A model generated the notes under the pieces. The model made no database searches. It was not told the origin of the DNA and saw only the letters and a list, made by a program, of their open reading frames with translations. DNA of 64,000 bases from Symbiodinium natans (Eukaryota; Sar; Dinophyceae; Suessiales; Symbiodiniaceae), in NCBI GenBank assembly GCA_905221605.1, contig CAJNDS010002165.1:269001-333000 (forward strand), in the 5' to 3' direction. Shown in pieces: positions 19,701 to 32,311 of this stretch. Both the position numbers and the translations under genes were made by a program. Positions within the stretch are counted from its first letter, which is position 1, and each line of letters opens with the position of its first letter.

Positions 19701-22576
19701 AAAGGCCGATGGCCCCAGTGGTCACCGCCGCCTTGAAAAACCCTAATTCCCAGAAACCCCGAACCCTAAGGCGCTGAAAGCACCCCCCCTGAAACCCGAA
19801 GTCCTAAACTCGAAACCCTCAACCCTACAGGGTTTATAAACCCTAGACCCTAAACCCTAAACCCTAAACGGTTGAGGGTTTTGTAGGGTTCAGGGTGTAG
19901 GGTTTTGGGTTTCGAGGGTTTTGGGTTCAAGGGTTCAAGGGTTCAGGGTTGAGGGTGTAGGATTTAGGGATTTTAGGGTTTAGGGTTCAAGGGTCAAGGC
20001 TTAGTTTGCTGTTTAGGATTTTAGGTTTAGGGTTTAAGTGGGGTAAGGGGTTTCAGGAGTTGAGGGGTTTAAGAGGTTTAGGAGGTTAGGGGGGGTAAGG
20101 GCTCGAGGGGTTAAGGCTAAGGGCATTAGGGGTTTGGGGGGTTTAGGGCTTTGGGGGTTTGGGGGGTTTAAGGGTTGGGGGGTAAGGGGTTTAGGGTTTG
20201 GGGTTCAGGGTTTAAGATTCACGAAAACGCACCTAGTCCCCTCAACCCCTGAGCCTCCAACCCCCCCAAGGGTTTAGGGTTTAGGGTTTAGGGTCTAAGG
20301 GTTGTTAGGGTTTAGCAAGAACTACAGAACAAACGCAGGTTTGGGGGGCTGTTGTGACCTGCGGTCCCTCATGGTGCTCTTGACGGCTGACTATGTGGAT
20401 TACAGGGGCTACTCTCCCTAAACCCTGAACCCTAAACCCTAAACCCTAAACCCTAAACCCTAAACCCCCTGAACACTTAACACCGGTCCTGGGCCGACAT
20501 GGGGGGTAGGGGTTCGGAGGGTAAGGCTCTGGATTGGCTTGGGGGTATTCAGAGGAGGCTTGTCATGGCTCGGGTGTGGTAGGAAAACCCTATTCTGGGA
20601 AATGCCCATTTTACAGCTGTTATAACACAGTTCCGACTTCACCCGAATCAGGGTATGGAAACCACGATCTGGTAATTTGCCTTTGGGGGTTTAGGTTCGA
20701 GGGTCGGCGGTTGGAGCTTAGGAATTTGCAGTTTCATTGTATATGCGAGAAATCGAAGATCTGCGCCTAAAGCCCCTAAGATGTGCCAAGTTCCCTACAT
20801 TAGGATCCCCTTGTCATGAGCACATCATAATACTACGGGCTCTCTTGTCCAGGGTACCCAGAGGAAGCATTACTGAGAACAACATGGGCCATCTGCTCTC
20901 ACACTACTGCTACATATGTATATGTATATATGTATATACATATTCATATACATATACATACACATATACATACACATACACGTATACGTACACGTATACA
21001 TATGCATATATATATATATATATATGTGTGTGTATGTATGTCTGTATGTATACATAGGAATATGTACATAACATACAATCCGTTTAGAGCTTAGCATCTC
21101 AGCTTAAGTCCTCGGAGCCCTACAAGGCCCTGCAGCTCGGGCCCCAGCCATGCAACGCATCGGCTCCATTGGGCGGCGCTCTTTGTGCGGAACTAGTCGC
21201 GCACGACAAACCCCTTTAGGGTTTAGGGTTTAGGGTCTAGGGTTTAGGGTAACCCCAAACTTTGTACACCTTCTGGACCCGAAAGCCCCAGACCCGAGCA
21301 AGCAACCTGAACACGGGGGATAGGGCCCTAAATTGTAGATACTTATCGATACATCAGGTGGTGACGCTTCGACACTTAGGGCTCGGGCTTTTACGTTCAG
21401 GGTTGACACTTTCCCAGAAAGCCCGAGAACCCCTTAAGGACCTACACGCGTTTACCGAAACCCTGAACCGTAAACTCTATGACCCTAAACCCTATAACCC
21501 TCTTTAAGGAAGTCTGGTGGGCTCAGTAGCCAAAAGGCCTGCGGAAACGAACCAAACGCGAATTACAGGGTCTCCCCAAGCGCATGGCATGAACCTCAAA
21601 AACTGGCCTCGTTCACCTAAATCCTAAAAAAGCCTCAAGCCCCTAAAAACCTAAAACCCCAAAAACGAAATCCAAAGCCTAAACCCTATGCGTCCCCCGC
21701 GTCACCCGTCTCGCACGCCTATTTCGGAAACCCCAACGCGGGACTGAGCAACCCTAAACGCTTCTTCGTAAACCCTAAAATCCGGGATTACGCCGACATT
21801 AGAATTTTCCGGACAGGCTCTACAGGACTTCAGGATTGCAGGGTTTGTAGAATTCACGGGGTTTGTAAGGCTTGCAGGGTTTCCAAGCCTTGTAGGCTTT
21901 AGCGGATACAGGGTTTAAGTTTAGGGGTTGAAGGGTGTATAGGGTTCATACGCTTTGTTTGGTTTAGGGTTTGGGAACGTTGTTTTAATGGACAAGCGAG
22001 CTGACAAACACAAAAGGCAACCCTGACCTTAAATACTAACCGCTGGAAACTAACCCTAAACCCTAAACCCTAAACTGAAGCCTAAACCGCGGCCCATGGC
22101 ACATTGATGAGAGTTTCCCAAAACTAGGTGCCCCTACTGGTGCTCCCATAAAATATCTAAGGTGTTTAGGGTTGAAGTTTCAGGGTTTAGGGTTTAGGGT
22201 TTGGGGTACACGAGGGGCCCCCTATTTGGGAAATACCCGCAAACCCCCCAAGGCCTAAGGTCCTGAAACCTAAAGCCGCGAAAACAAAACCCTATAAACT
22301 CTCTACCCTGTAGATCCTAAAAACCCCTAAGCCCTTATGAAGCCCAAAAAACACGGAAGTCCCTAAACCCTAACGCCCCCAAGCAGGCTGTAGGGTTTGA
22401 GGGTTTAAGGGTTTAAGGGGTTAAGGGTTTAAGCGTTTAAGGGTTTAAGGGTTTAATGGTTTAGGGTTTAGGGTTAACTCGGGTGCAACAAGCGGCGCGC
22501 GGGCGGCCCCATCTGTTTTGGTCGGTCGGGGGCTTGGTCAAAGATTCTAAGTCTTTGCGCAGCACACTCTTGATAC
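19701..22576. other. Telomere-like and microsatellite DNA with weak exon candidates
   Basis: Mostly degenerate TTTAGGG/CCCTAAA sequence. The microsatellite 20915-21055 is an alternating TACATA/CATATA run that yields artefactual Tyr-Thr translations. Weak minus-strand candidates are about 20300-20385 (SRQEHHEGPQV) and 21120-21190 (RTKSAAQWSRCVAWLG, after GCGACTAG). Both blocks are also open on the plus strand. No gene can be assigned. Confidence 0.35.
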
Positions 22577-22647
22577 CTCCAGCCGCCCATGCAAAGCAAA
22601 ATGTGCGGCCCACATATCTCGGTTGCCTGAGACATGAGACATGTAGA
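22577..22647 (-). CDS. Candidate internal exon, unknown protein
   Basis: After the minus-strand acceptor CCCGTAG, 71 bases encode YMSHVSGNRDMWAAHFALHG and two to three more residues, then GAG|GTATCA, a good GT donor. No family is recognised. The plus strand of the same block is open for 66 codons, which weakens the call. Confidence 0.4.
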
Positions 22648-22845
22648 CTACGGGTTCAAGTAGAGATCTTCTCATCTAAACCCTAAACCCTAAACCCTAA
22701 ACCCTAAACCCTAAACCCTAAACCCTAAACCCTAAACCCTAAACCCTGAACCCGAACACCGCCAAAACCCCAAGCCTCCCTGGTCTCACCGAAGCCTTAG
22801 GGTTCAGGGTCTAAAGGTTTAGGGTTTAAAGGTTTAGGTTTAGGG

Positions 22846-23057
22846 TTTAGGGTTTAGGGGTTTAGGGGTTTAGGGGTTTAGGGGTTTAGGGGTTTAGGGG
22901 TTTAGGGGTTTAGGGGTTTAGGGGTTTAGGGGTCTAGGGGTTTAGGGGTTTAGGGGTTTAGGGGTTTAGGGGTTTAGGGGTTTAGGGGTTTAGGGGTTTA
23001 GGGGTTTAGGGGTTTAGGGGTTTAGGGGTTTAGGGTTTAGGGTTTAGGGTTTAGGGT
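22846..23057. repeat. TTTAGGGG octamer array
   Basis: About 24 near-perfect copies of the octamer TTTAGGGG, not the telomere heptamer, flanked by ordinary TTTAGGG units. Homogeneous expansion of one variant suggests tandem amplification after insertion of telomere-like sequence. Confidence 0.9.
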
Positions 23058-24288
23058 TGAACCCAAGACCCTACAACCTAAACCCTTCCGGGGCTCCGCC
23101 ATCTGAAGGATTAGGGTTTGATAGTGGGGAGGGCTCCCAGGTCAGGTATCCTGTAATACGGGGTTTAGGGTTTAGGGTTTAGGGTTTAGGGTTTAGGGTT
23201 TAGGGTTTAGGGTTTAGGATCTGGGAGGCGAGAAGTCCCGCACATGCTGGCGGTACCGATGCTGCTTGGCCAATGGTAGGCGTGAAATCGTGAAACTCTG
23301 GAGCGCTGACGCGGGTTTAAGTATGGTCCGCGAGATCTTCTTCTTGCGGGGCTTGTAAGGTTCAGCACTGAACACTAAACCCGAAACACCCTAAGCTCCC
23401 TAATAAACCCCCTTAAAGCCCCTAAAGCCCCGAAAGCTCCTAAAGCCACTTAAACCCCCTAAAGCCCCCAAACCCCCACCCCCTAAAGCCCCTAAACCCC
23501 CTAAGCACCCTGAACCCTGAAGCCCCTAAATCCCAAGCCCCCAAGCCCTTTCAAATCCACTTCTTGCAACTCAGGTTGTTGCAGTTCAGGCCCTCAACTC
23601 CCGAAAGCCCGAATTAATCTCCCTAAACTCCCCAAACCCCAAACCCCCCCAAACCCCGAACTCCCCAAACCCCAAGGGGGTTAGCGTTTTAGGGTTTAGG
23701 GTTTAGGGTTTAGGGTTTAGGGCTCCTGATCTACAGGACTACAGGGCCTCAACGGCCCCGGAGTGTCCGCTGTACTCTTCGGGGCCGAGGGACCCGTAAC
23801 CCTAAGCCCTAAGCCCTAAACCCTAAACCCTAAACCCTAAACCCTAAACCCTAAACCCGACACAGCTGGCTCAAACCGCTGGATTGCGCGGAAACGGGGA
23901 TGATATATTTCCAACCGCCGGGTTGAGCGGAAATTGGGATTAGCACGGCAGCCCAGGGAAACGTCAGACCTCGGCTATCTGCTGCTCACATGCCGGCACT
24001 GCAGCCCTACACCACCGTAAGCCTCTAAACACTTAACCCTAAACACTAAAACCCTGAACCCCAAGCCCTAAACCCTAAACCCTAAACCCTAAACACTAAA
24101 ACCCTGAACCCTAAACACCAAAACCCTGAACCCCAAGCCCTAAACCCTAAACCCCAAACTCCACACCCTAAATCCTAAGAGCGCCTGGGAGCTTCCAAGC
24201 TCAAGACTGCAGTTGGGGTTTGGGGTTTAGGGTTTAGGGTTTAGGATTTAGGGTTTAGGGATTAGGTGATTAACAATAGCAAGCCTAC
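23058..24288. other. Telomere-like DNA with short minus-strand open blocks
   Basis: TTTAGGG runs at 23163-23218 and 23693-23725; CCCTAAA at 23806-23858. Minus-strand open blocks with plausible borders are about 23215-23385 (KPRKKKISRTI and RYRQHVRDFSPP) and about 23960-23995 (PACEQQIAE after GGCTGCAG). They might be exons of the gene containing 24289-24363. Support is weak. Confidence 0.3.
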
Positions 24289-24363
24289 GAGCCCATCCTG
24301 GTAGAAGGAATGGGTTGCTTGAGGGAAGAACAAGTTGCCGGCAGCACCGCTCGGAAAGTCGCG
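24289..24363 (-). CDS. Candidate internal exon, unknown protein
   Basis: The minus-strand acceptor AGCTCGGCAG precedes 75 bases (25 codons) reading RDFPSGAAGNLFFPQATHSF and five further residues, then CTC|GTAGGC. The residue composition is clearly protein-like and other frames are worse. Neighbouring minus-strand blocks at about 24490-24535 (APAQALAMLSRALSV, ending G|GTTCC) and 25007-25075 may belong to the same gene. Family unknown. Confidence 0.5.
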
Positions 24364-25006
24364 CTGCCGAGCTTGCTAACTTTCTTGAAGCTGCGGCCCT
24401 AAACCCCAAACCCTAAACCCTAAACCCTAAACCCTAAACTCTAAACCCTAAACCCCCCTAACTAAACCCTAAACCCTGGAACCAACGCTCAGGGCGCGGC
24501 TGAGCATGGCGAGCGCTTGTGCTGGGGCCTCACGGCAGCATAGGGTTGGGGGTTGAGGGTTTAAGGGTTAAGGGTTTAGGGTTTAGGGTTTAGGGTTTAG
24601 GGTTTAGGGGTCGAAGGGGCGTAGATTTGAGGTAAGGCTCGCACCCTCGGTGTTGAAATGAGGCATGGCTGCCTGGTGTGACTCTCGTGTACTTCTGAGG
24701 GCGGAGCAACAAGCCTGATAAACTAAACCCTAAACCCTAAACCCTAAACACTAAACCCCAAACCCCAAACCCCAAACCCTAAACCCGAAACTTAAACAGC
24801 CCACACGACTGAGAGTTCACCCAAGCCAAGCCCCTGGCAGCAGGCTCCTGGCTTTCGACAGGCGCCTCATCGGGCCGTCATAAGAAGGGGAGGGTTTGGG
24901 GTTTAGGGTTTAGGGTTTAGGGTGTAGGGTTTAGGGTGTAGGGTTTAGGGTTTAGGGTTTAGGGTTTAGGGTTTAGGGTTTAGGGTTTAGGGTCTAACCC
25001 CGAAAC

Positions 25007-25075
25007 CACGAGCGAGAGTCAGAAGTTCAGCGCCTTGATCGGGTTCAGGATCCTCAGGCCCATAGCTCCCAAAGC
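25007..25075 (-). CDS. Candidate internal exon, acidic
   Basis: The minus-strand acceptor GAGCGTAG precedes 69 bases encoding FGSYGPEDPEPDQGAELLTL and two more residues, ending CGTG|GTTTCG. Both borders adjoin telomere-like sequence. It may lie upstream of 24289-24363 in one minus-strand gene. Family unknown; the opposite strand is also open. Confidence 0.4.
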
Positions 25076-25419
25076 CTACGCTCCCTAGAACCCCAAAGGC
25101 CACCCTAAACCCTAAACCCTAAACCCTAAACCCTAACCCCAAACCCTGAACCCGAAACCCGAAACCCTAAACCCCCCCTCCCTGGCCACCCCACCCCCCG
25201 CCCCCCACCCCCACACACACGCAGACACAACCTAATCCAATCAGGTTTAGGGTTTGAGGGGTTCGGCATTAGGGCCTTTTGGGTTCAGAACAAAATAAGC
25301 CATGAAAGTAAAAGCCCTACAAAACAACTGAAAGATCACCTAAACCCTAAACCCTAACCCTAAACCCTAAACCCTACTGTAAACCCTAAACCCTAAACCC
25401 TAAACCCTAAACCCTAAAC

Positions 25420-25427
25420 CCTAAACC

Positions 25428-25480
<53 letters not shown>

Positions 25481-25515
25481 ATCCTCAACCCTCAACCCTC
25501 AACCCTCAACCCTAA
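25420..25515. repeat. CCCTCAA heptamer array
   Basis: About 12 copies of the variant heptamer CCCTCAA follow directly on a CCCTAAA tract. A second such array lies at 30000-30095. Confidence 0.85.
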
Positions 25516-25847
25516 CCCTAAACCCTGCAAACCTAAACCCTGCAAACCCTCAAAGCTTTGCAGCGCAACTCGGCCCTGGACTCGGGCGTGGGTGCTCGCG
25601 CTCGGCCGTCGTCGCCCTCGCCACACCTGGGCGCAGTTGTCAAGCTCAGGGTTTAGGGTTTAGGGTTCAGGGTTAGGGTTAGGATTCGGGTTTAGGGGTC
25701 TAGGGCTCAGGGTTTTAGTGTTTGAGGGCTGGGGGGCTTTGGTGTTTCAGGGGTTAGGGTTTAGGGTTTTGGGAGTTTTCTGGGGGTTTCAGGGTTTTAT
25801 GGGTTTAGGGTTCTGGGGCTTATGGGGCTTCAAGGCTTTAGGGTTGT

Positions 25848-25857
25848 TTTTTTTTTT

Positions 25858-25900
<43 letters not shown>
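25848..25900. repeat. T20/G30 homopolymer junction
   Basis: About 20 T followed by about 30 G on the plus strand. The exact length is uncertain. It could form a G-quadruplex and stall polymerases. Confidence 0.8.
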
Positions 25901-25901
<1 letters not shown>

Positions 25902-25915
25902 CGCAGAGTTTCTAG

Positions 25916-28900
25916 GTTGCCCAGCAGCCTACTAGGATGAAGTAAGGTGCCCAGTTCTGCTGATAAGGGGTTTATTACAAGGAAACCGCCCAAAAAGGGA
26001 GAGAGGGGTTGGGGCGTTTTGGGGCTGTTGGGGGTTTAAGGGCTTTAGGGCTTTCGAGGTTTTGAGCTTTAGGAAACTTTAGGGTTTAGGGGCTTGTGGT
26101 TGGGTTTGAGGGTTTGGGGTGCAGAAGGGTTTTTGGTTTGGGGTTGTTCTCCCACATGACCGCTTCTTCGGTGGGGTGTATCCTGGCTGTACGTAGCCTT
26201 CCTTTGCGGTCATATGTACAGCTTTATCACGCAACCCATGAACCTTCAGCGTGGTAACCACACGGGGGTAAACACTACACCAGCCCTAAACCCTAAACCC
26301 TAAACCCTAAACCCTTCTAAACCAGGGTGGGGAGAAGGGGGTATCAGCAGGGCTCTAGGGTTGTAAGGTTTTTGGGGCTTCTGGGGCTTTAAGGTCTTAA
26401 GGCTTTTTGAGGTACGATATTTGTGGCTTCTCAGGTTGGAGTGTTCTTTGTAGGGAATTCAGATTTGGGTAGGCGACGTCCGACATCGTCCCTCACATCA
26501 ACCCCCGTCTTTCCTACTTTACTTTCGGGAGCCCTAGCCCTAAACCCTAAACCCTAAACATCCCTAAACCCTAAACCCTAAACCCTAAACCCTAAACACT
26601 AAACACTAAACCCTAAACCCTAAACCCTAAACCCTAAACCCTAAACCCTAAACCCTAAACCCTAAACCCTAACCCGAAACCGAGCCAGACCTGACCGACC
26701 CATCTCAGGTGGCGGACGGAGACGGAGACTGGCTCGCCCGCCTGAATCAGATCTGCGGTTTAGGGCCTAAGGTTCAGTGTTTTGGGGCAAGCGGAATAAC
26801 CCAAAAAACCCACAAACTCTATAAACCTCAAGCTCTATAAACCTAGTAGTAGACCGTCTGAAAATGTTGCACCTCCTTTAGTGTTGCGCCCCCCGCCACC
26901 CCCCCCCCCCCCCCCCCCCCCCCCCCCGCCGGAACAGTCGAGGCTGGATTTGCTCCTGCTCCTCTTTAAACCGGCCCGGGGGTTTATATGATTAGAGGGA
27001 GGAGGTTAGATGAGTTTAAGAGGGACAGCGAGACCCGGCAATCGAATTTAAATGCGCGCCGCGCGGAATTTTCTTACGACGCCGGACGATTTGACTTTAA
27101 GCGGGACCCCCAACCAGTCAGCTTGTCCTGAATAGCCCAGCTAAAAACGACTTTATAGAGGGGCATAAACCAAATATAAACTCCCAAAACCCTATGTGAC
27201 ATATGTCTCTATATATATATATATCCCCCTTATATATATATATGCGTCGACCCATAAGCCCCAAACCCGGGCCCCTTGCCCTTTAGGGCCTGGGGTGGCG
27301 CTTGGCGGTCGTGAAGAAAAAGAAAAAACCCCTGAACCCTAAACCTCTCGCCCCCCCCGCCCGAATCAAGGCCCAAACAAGCCTTAGTTGAGGGCTCTGT
27401 GGGCCTTCTTCTGGGCAGTTGGGGGCGGGAGCTTTAGGATTTGTAGGGCTTATGCGTACAGCATCATCCAGCGCCGGCTCCGCAACCCTCCCCTGGAAAA
27501 CCCTAGACCCCGAACCTTCAACCCTTAACCCAGAACCCTCTGCCCTGAACCCTAAGCCCGTAACTGGAATCGTCAGCGTAAGCCACAAGCCCCCGAGCCC
27601 TACAAACGATGATTCCTAAACCGCAAAATCTTTGAAGCCCCTGTGTAAATCAAAAAACCTTATGATCAGTAGCTTCGGGTTTTGGTTTAGTGTTCGACAC
27701 GCAGACCCTGAAATCTGAAACCCTATACTATCCTCGTGAATCATCTTCATGAACATGGACTTTCCTTCTAAACAACACTCAGCCTGAACCCCCAACCCCA
27801 AACCCTGCACCCAAAGGCCACCAAAACCCAAACCCCGACCCCGCCCCCAGTACAAGCCTGGGAGAGGCAGTGTCAAAGCGGTCGCCCAGACGGCGCCTGC
27901 GAGGTATAACCCATCCCTTCTTTACTTTGTCTCTGTGCATGTGCGTATGTGCTTGTTGTTGTGTGTTGTTTTGCTGCTGGGGCAGGCGGGCAGGCGTGGA
28001 TGGGGGGGTGGGGTGCAGTGCATTGTTTGTTCTTGGCTTGCATTTTTTGGGGAAGTTGTCTTCTTCATTTTGGTGCGGGGGGAGGATTAGAGTCGTTCTG
28101 ATCTTGAGAGGGTATGGGTCACGGCCGTTGCATGTTAAGTTGTGCATACGCGGTAAGGTTGAAGTTATCAGTTGCTTGGTGTGTGTGTGTGTTGTGCCCT
28201 ACACCATAAGCCCTACGGTTCTGTCTGGGGAGGGCCCCCGAAATCCTGCACACTAAATGCTCGTTCGATCTAATCTTTGCATGCCTACTGGGCCCAAAGC
28301 CGACTAAGGTTGGGGCTTTGGGCTTAAAATTTGTAAGCCTCATGACACCCCCTAAATACCAAGCCTAAACCCCAAACCCTAAACCCCAAACCCTGAACCC
28401 CAAACCAAACCCTAAACCCCAAACCCAAAGCTAAACCGCAAACCTTAAACCCCAAACCCCAAACCCTAAACGCCAAACCCTAACCCCCCCCCCCCCCCCA
28501 AAAAAAAAAAAAAAAAAAGAAAGAACCCGGAACCCCAAGCCCTGAACCCCAAACCCCCAACCCCAAACCCTAAACCCTAAACCCTAAACCCCGAACCCTA
28601 AACCCAAAACCCTACACCCCAAACCCCAAACCCTAAACCAAAACCCTAAACCCTGACACCAGCTCTTCGGAGCCGTCCCAAGCATGACGGAGCCTTTTCT
28701 CTGAAGGCTCCAGTCGAGGCTCCAGGCGATCCTCTCATGTGAGTTTAGGGTTTAGGATTTGGGGTTTGGGGTTTAGGGTTTGGGGTTCGGGGTTTAAGGC
28801 TTGCGGTTTAAGGCTTGAGGTTAGGACTTAGGATTTAGGGTTTGGGGTAGGGTTTAGGGGTTTGGGGTTTAGGGTGTTCCAAAGTGCCGCGGTCCCGACC

Positions 28901-29017
28901 CGCGCCAGGGAGTGGCGGCGGGTCCGGCCGCCTCGGTGCAGCGGATCCCACCCCAGCCCAAAGTACCGCCTTTTTCGGTCTACCCCCCACGGCCCCCCCC
29001 TATCAAGGGGGCTTTCA
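25916..29017. other. Telomere-like DNA with tentative exons
   Basis: CCCTAAA arrays at 26532-26672; a C run near 26900-26927; a C/A run near 28487-28520; (TA)n near 27213-27244. Open minus-strand blocks with splice-like borders are about 26700-26745 (AGEPVSVSVRHLRW after CTGATTCAG) and about 28650-28730 (EPSEKRLRHAWDGSEEL ending at GTGTCA). The first is equally good on the plus strand (DPSQVADGDGDWLARL ending at GTTTAG). No gene can be assigned. Confidence 0.3.
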
Positions 29018-29126
29018 CCTCGACTCGCCCCGATGGCCGAGATGGGACGTGTTGACTGCTGCTGTTGCTTGAGCCTACACATTTCTGGATCCAAACAGGG
29101 AGCGGGACAATCTGTTTCACCCATAC
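29018..29126 (-). CDS. Candidate first exon, Gln/Cys-rich
   Basis: A minus-strand ATG near 29125 opens MGETDCPAPCLDPEMCRLKQ, followed by QQQ and about 12 more residues, ending GAGTCGAG|GTGAAA, a strong GT donor. It could be the first coding exon of a minus-strand gene that includes blocks at 28.7 to 24.3 kb. Those links were not phase-tested. Family unknown. Confidence 0.4.
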
Positions 29127-29999
29127 TGTGTTAAGACCCTAAACCCTAAACCCTAAACCCTAAACCCTAAACCCTAAACCCTCAACCCTCAAGCCCATAG
29201 CTTAGCCAGGGCAAGCCCCGTGTCGGTTTGTTGCCATGTGGGTCGCAGGACTCCGGTATAACCCGGAGGAGATGTATGGAATGCCACTTGACACACCAAG
29301 TCCGGCTCCTTCCGGCAGGGGTTTAGGGTTTAGGGTTTAGGGTTTAGGGCTTAGGGTTTAGGGTTTAGGGCTTGGGGTTTAGGGGTTAAGGTTTAGGGCT
29401 TGGGGTTTAGGGATTCAGGGAGTTAGGGTTCTTGCGGAGTGAGCATCCAAAACACAACCCTATAAACAAAATGAAGCCTTCAGAGAGAGCTCTCAGTGTT
29501 GGAGGCTTGACCCAATAGGCATTAAGGATTCAGGGCCTTAGGCTGTTGGGGGTCTAAGTCCTAAGGCTAATGGACGCTCATGCTGCTGACGAGCTTCACT
29601 TTGCTGTTTTTTATGAATGGGGAGTTTCTCATCAGCTCATGGAGTACTGCACCCTAAACCCTAAACCGTAAAGATTTTGAGGCGGTGGGGGAACAGCGAA
29701 GCAGCTTCGGTTGAGTCACCGCATCGTGCTGCGCATTGAATCACACACGCTGCGATGGCGAATGACAATAGGCCCCACTGTAGCCCCAACAGCGAATGGT
29801 GGGGCCAGGAAACCCTGAGAAGGCTCCAGGGCTTAGGGTTTTGAGTTTTGAGTTCACCCCATACCCTGAAACCGAGAATCCCCGCTGGTCCTGGCCCAAG
29901 ACCCTCAACCCCAAACCCCAAACCCCAAGCCCTGAACCCCCAACCCCACCAAACCCCAAAATTCTCCCTCGAACCGTAAACCTTAAACCCTCAACCCCG

Positions 30000-30031
<32 letters not shown>

Positions 30032-30041
30032 ACCCCCAACC

Positions 30042-30087
<46 letters not shown>

Positions 30088-30999
30088 ACCCTAAACCCAA
30101 AACCCTAAACCCTAAACCCTAAACCCTAAACCCTCTCCTCATCCCTCTGTGACCGCTTCAGTGACCGCTCCAGGGAGGAGGGGCACGTAAGCCGAGGTGG
30201 GATGCCACCTCTGGCGATGGCAGGGTTTAGGGTTTAGGGTTTAGGGTTTCGGCTTTAGGGTTCAGGGTTTAGGGTTCAGGGTTCAGGGTTTTAGGGTTTT
30301 AGGGTTTCGGGTTTTAAGGTTTAGGGTTTAAAGGTTAAGGGTTAAGGGTTTAGCGTTTAGGGTTTAGGGCTCGGGCCGCATGCACTAGACTTTCATCACG
30401 TGGCAGGGCCGGGACGTCACTTTCATCATGTGGCAAGAAGCTATGAGAACACGTCAAGAGCCCAAGACCTTGAACTGAAAACACCTAAACCTTCAGAGCC
30501 CTAAGCCTGAATGTCACTGAGGCCTTCCACTAAAAAACAAATCCCAAACTTGCTACCCTAATCAAAGCTCCTCAACACCAAACCCTCAACCCTCAACCCT
30601 CAACCCCCCGCCGCCAAACCCTACAGTAAACCCTAAACCCTAGAACCTAAACCCTAAACCCTACACCCATCTTAAACCTTAGACCTCGAACCCTCAAACC
30701 TCAACACGGAGTTGTCCACTGCCTCGCCCCTGGAAGTAGACGTGGACGTGCCAGATCTTAGGGATGGTTTAGGGTTGATGGTTGAAGGTTTAGGGTTGAG
30801 GGTGTAGGGTTTAGGGTTTAGGGGGGTTGAGGGTTTTGGGTTGAGGGTTTCGGGGTGTTGCGGTTTACGGTGTTGAGGGTTTAGGGTTCAGGGCTTAGGG
30901 TTTTGAAGGCTTTGAGGGCTTTCAGGGCTTTAAGTGCTTTTGAGGGTTTTGAGGGTTTTGAGGGTTTTGAGGGTTTTGAGGGTTTTGAGGGTTTTGAGG
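29127..30999. other. Telomere-like DNA, CCCTCAA array, tentative exon
   Basis: CCCTAAA at 29138-29175; CCCTCAA array at 30000-30095; degenerate TTTAGGG elsewhere. Possible coding blocks are 29255-29310 on the plus strand (RYNPEEMYGMPLDTPSP, after GGTCGCAG) and 30720-30765 on the minus strand (IWHVHVYFQGRGSGQLRV). Both are short and open on the other strand too. Confidence 0.3.
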
Positions 31000-31015
31000 G
31001 TTTTGAGGGTTGAGG
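30945..31015. repeat. GAGGGTTTT nonamer array
   Basis: Eight perfect GAGGGTTTT units, followed from 31275 by scattered GGGTTTTGAGCTTTA / GGGTTTTGGGCTTTA units to about 31500. A variant telomere-like sequence with a nine-base period. Confidence 0.85.
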
Positions 31016-31559
31016 GATTCGGGCTCAGGGGCATTGATGGCTTGGGAATTGGGGTTTCGGGTTTGTGGTTAATGGTTAAGGGTTACGACGGTTGCGGGCC
31101 TTACAAGCTCAACCCTGCAAACCCTACAAAGTCTACCCAAACCCTAAACCCGAAACCCTGAACCCTAAACCCTGAACCCTGAACCCTGAACCCCCCAAAC
31201 CCGGACGCTAAACCCGAAAAGAAGTTTCCGGACGCGTTGCCTTTGTTCTAACCAATGGACGAACGAAGGCTGGAGTTTTAAGGTTTTGGGCTTTAGGGTT
31301 TTGAGCTTTAGGGTTTTGGGCTTTAGTGTTTAGGGTTTTGAGCTTTAGGGTTTTGGGCTTTAGGGTTTAGGGTTTTGAGCTTTAGGGTTTAGCGTTTTGA
31401 GTTTTAGGGTTTTGGGCTTTAGGGTCTAGGGTTTGAGTTTTAGGGTTTGGGGCTTTAGAGTTTAGGGGTTTGAGCTTTAGGGTTTTGGGCTTTAGGGTTG
31501 AGGGTTTTGGGATTGAGGGTTTAGCGGCTTGGGGATTCGGGTGTGTGTGTGTGTGGGGA

Positions 31560-31900
31560 ATTTACTGTTTAGCGTTCAGGGTATTTCAGCAGTCACAGCT
31601 CTCAGCGCATCCGTCTGCTGCTTTTCTGTGGAAGGATGCAGCCGCAAGGCCAAGCCGAGCTTCGTACTTCTTCGGGTTCTGGCCTTTCACAGCTCTGCTC
31701 CAGACCAGTTACGTGGGTTCTCATCAGGGTTTAGGGTTTAGGGTTTAGGGTTTAGGGTTTAGGGTTTAGGGTTTAGGGTTTAGGGTTTAGGGTTTAGGGT
31801 TTAGGGTTTAGGGTGCCTGGGAGCTTGCAGCGGCGGCCAGGGCGGAGGAGGGCGGCCTCCATCAACCCAAAAAAGCGCGAGCTGCTGCTCACGACCTGCA
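31560..31900 (-). CDS. Candidate exon blocks, minus strand
   Basis: Two blocks flank a TTTAGGG run (31727-31813). The minus-strand block about 31580-31670 reads NPKKYEARLGLAAASFHRKA to a TGA, after AAAGGCCAG. The block 31815-31890 reads SSSRFFGLMEAALLRPGRR after TATGCAG. The plus strand of both blocks is open as well, so neither strand nor gene is settled. Confidence 0.3.
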
Positions 31901-32189
31901 TACGACCCAAAGGGTCCCATGTACCCCATATCGTAGATACTTGGGCCTGAAAGGGGGTGAAAGGGAGTGCCTATTTATAGTAGCTTTGGGGCCCAAGAAG
32001 GTACCCACATGGACCATACGGGTATTTCCCAAAATAAGGCTACGCTGTTTATACCCCAAACAGAATGGAATGCCCTCCAAGGGACCCCCAAGCAGGGTAC
32101 CCCGATTTTCGGCCCGTTTTGGAACTTGGACCCCAAGGGCAGGATCTGTACTTCAGGCATTAGGGAGAGGCGTTAGGGACTGTAGTGTG

Positions 32190-32311
32190 CACCCTAAGGT
32201 ACCCTAAGGTACCCTAAGGTACCCTAAGGTACCCTAAGGTACCCTAAGGTACCCTAAGGTACCCTAAGGTACCCTAAGGTACCCTAAGGTACCCTAAGGT
32301 ACCCTAAGGTA
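32190..32311. repeat. GGTACCCTAA decamer array
   Basis: Twelve near-perfect tandem copies of the ten-base unit GGTACCCTAA, each containing a KpnI-type palindrome fused to a telomere-like CCCTAA. Upstream (31905-32165) is about 260 bases of unique sequence with no assigned function. Confidence 0.9.

Noticed and set aside
20737-21097. ORFs rich in Tyr/Thr or Ile/Tyr
   Set aside because: Translation of a TACATA microsatellite; no domain, no splice context.
29660-31160. ORFs such as 29796-30122 (Pro/Leu/Asn) and 30934-31161 (Leu-Arg-Val repeats)
   Set aside because: They read through CCCTCAA and GAGGGTTTT repeats, giving LNPQPST and VLRVLRVLR-type artefacts.
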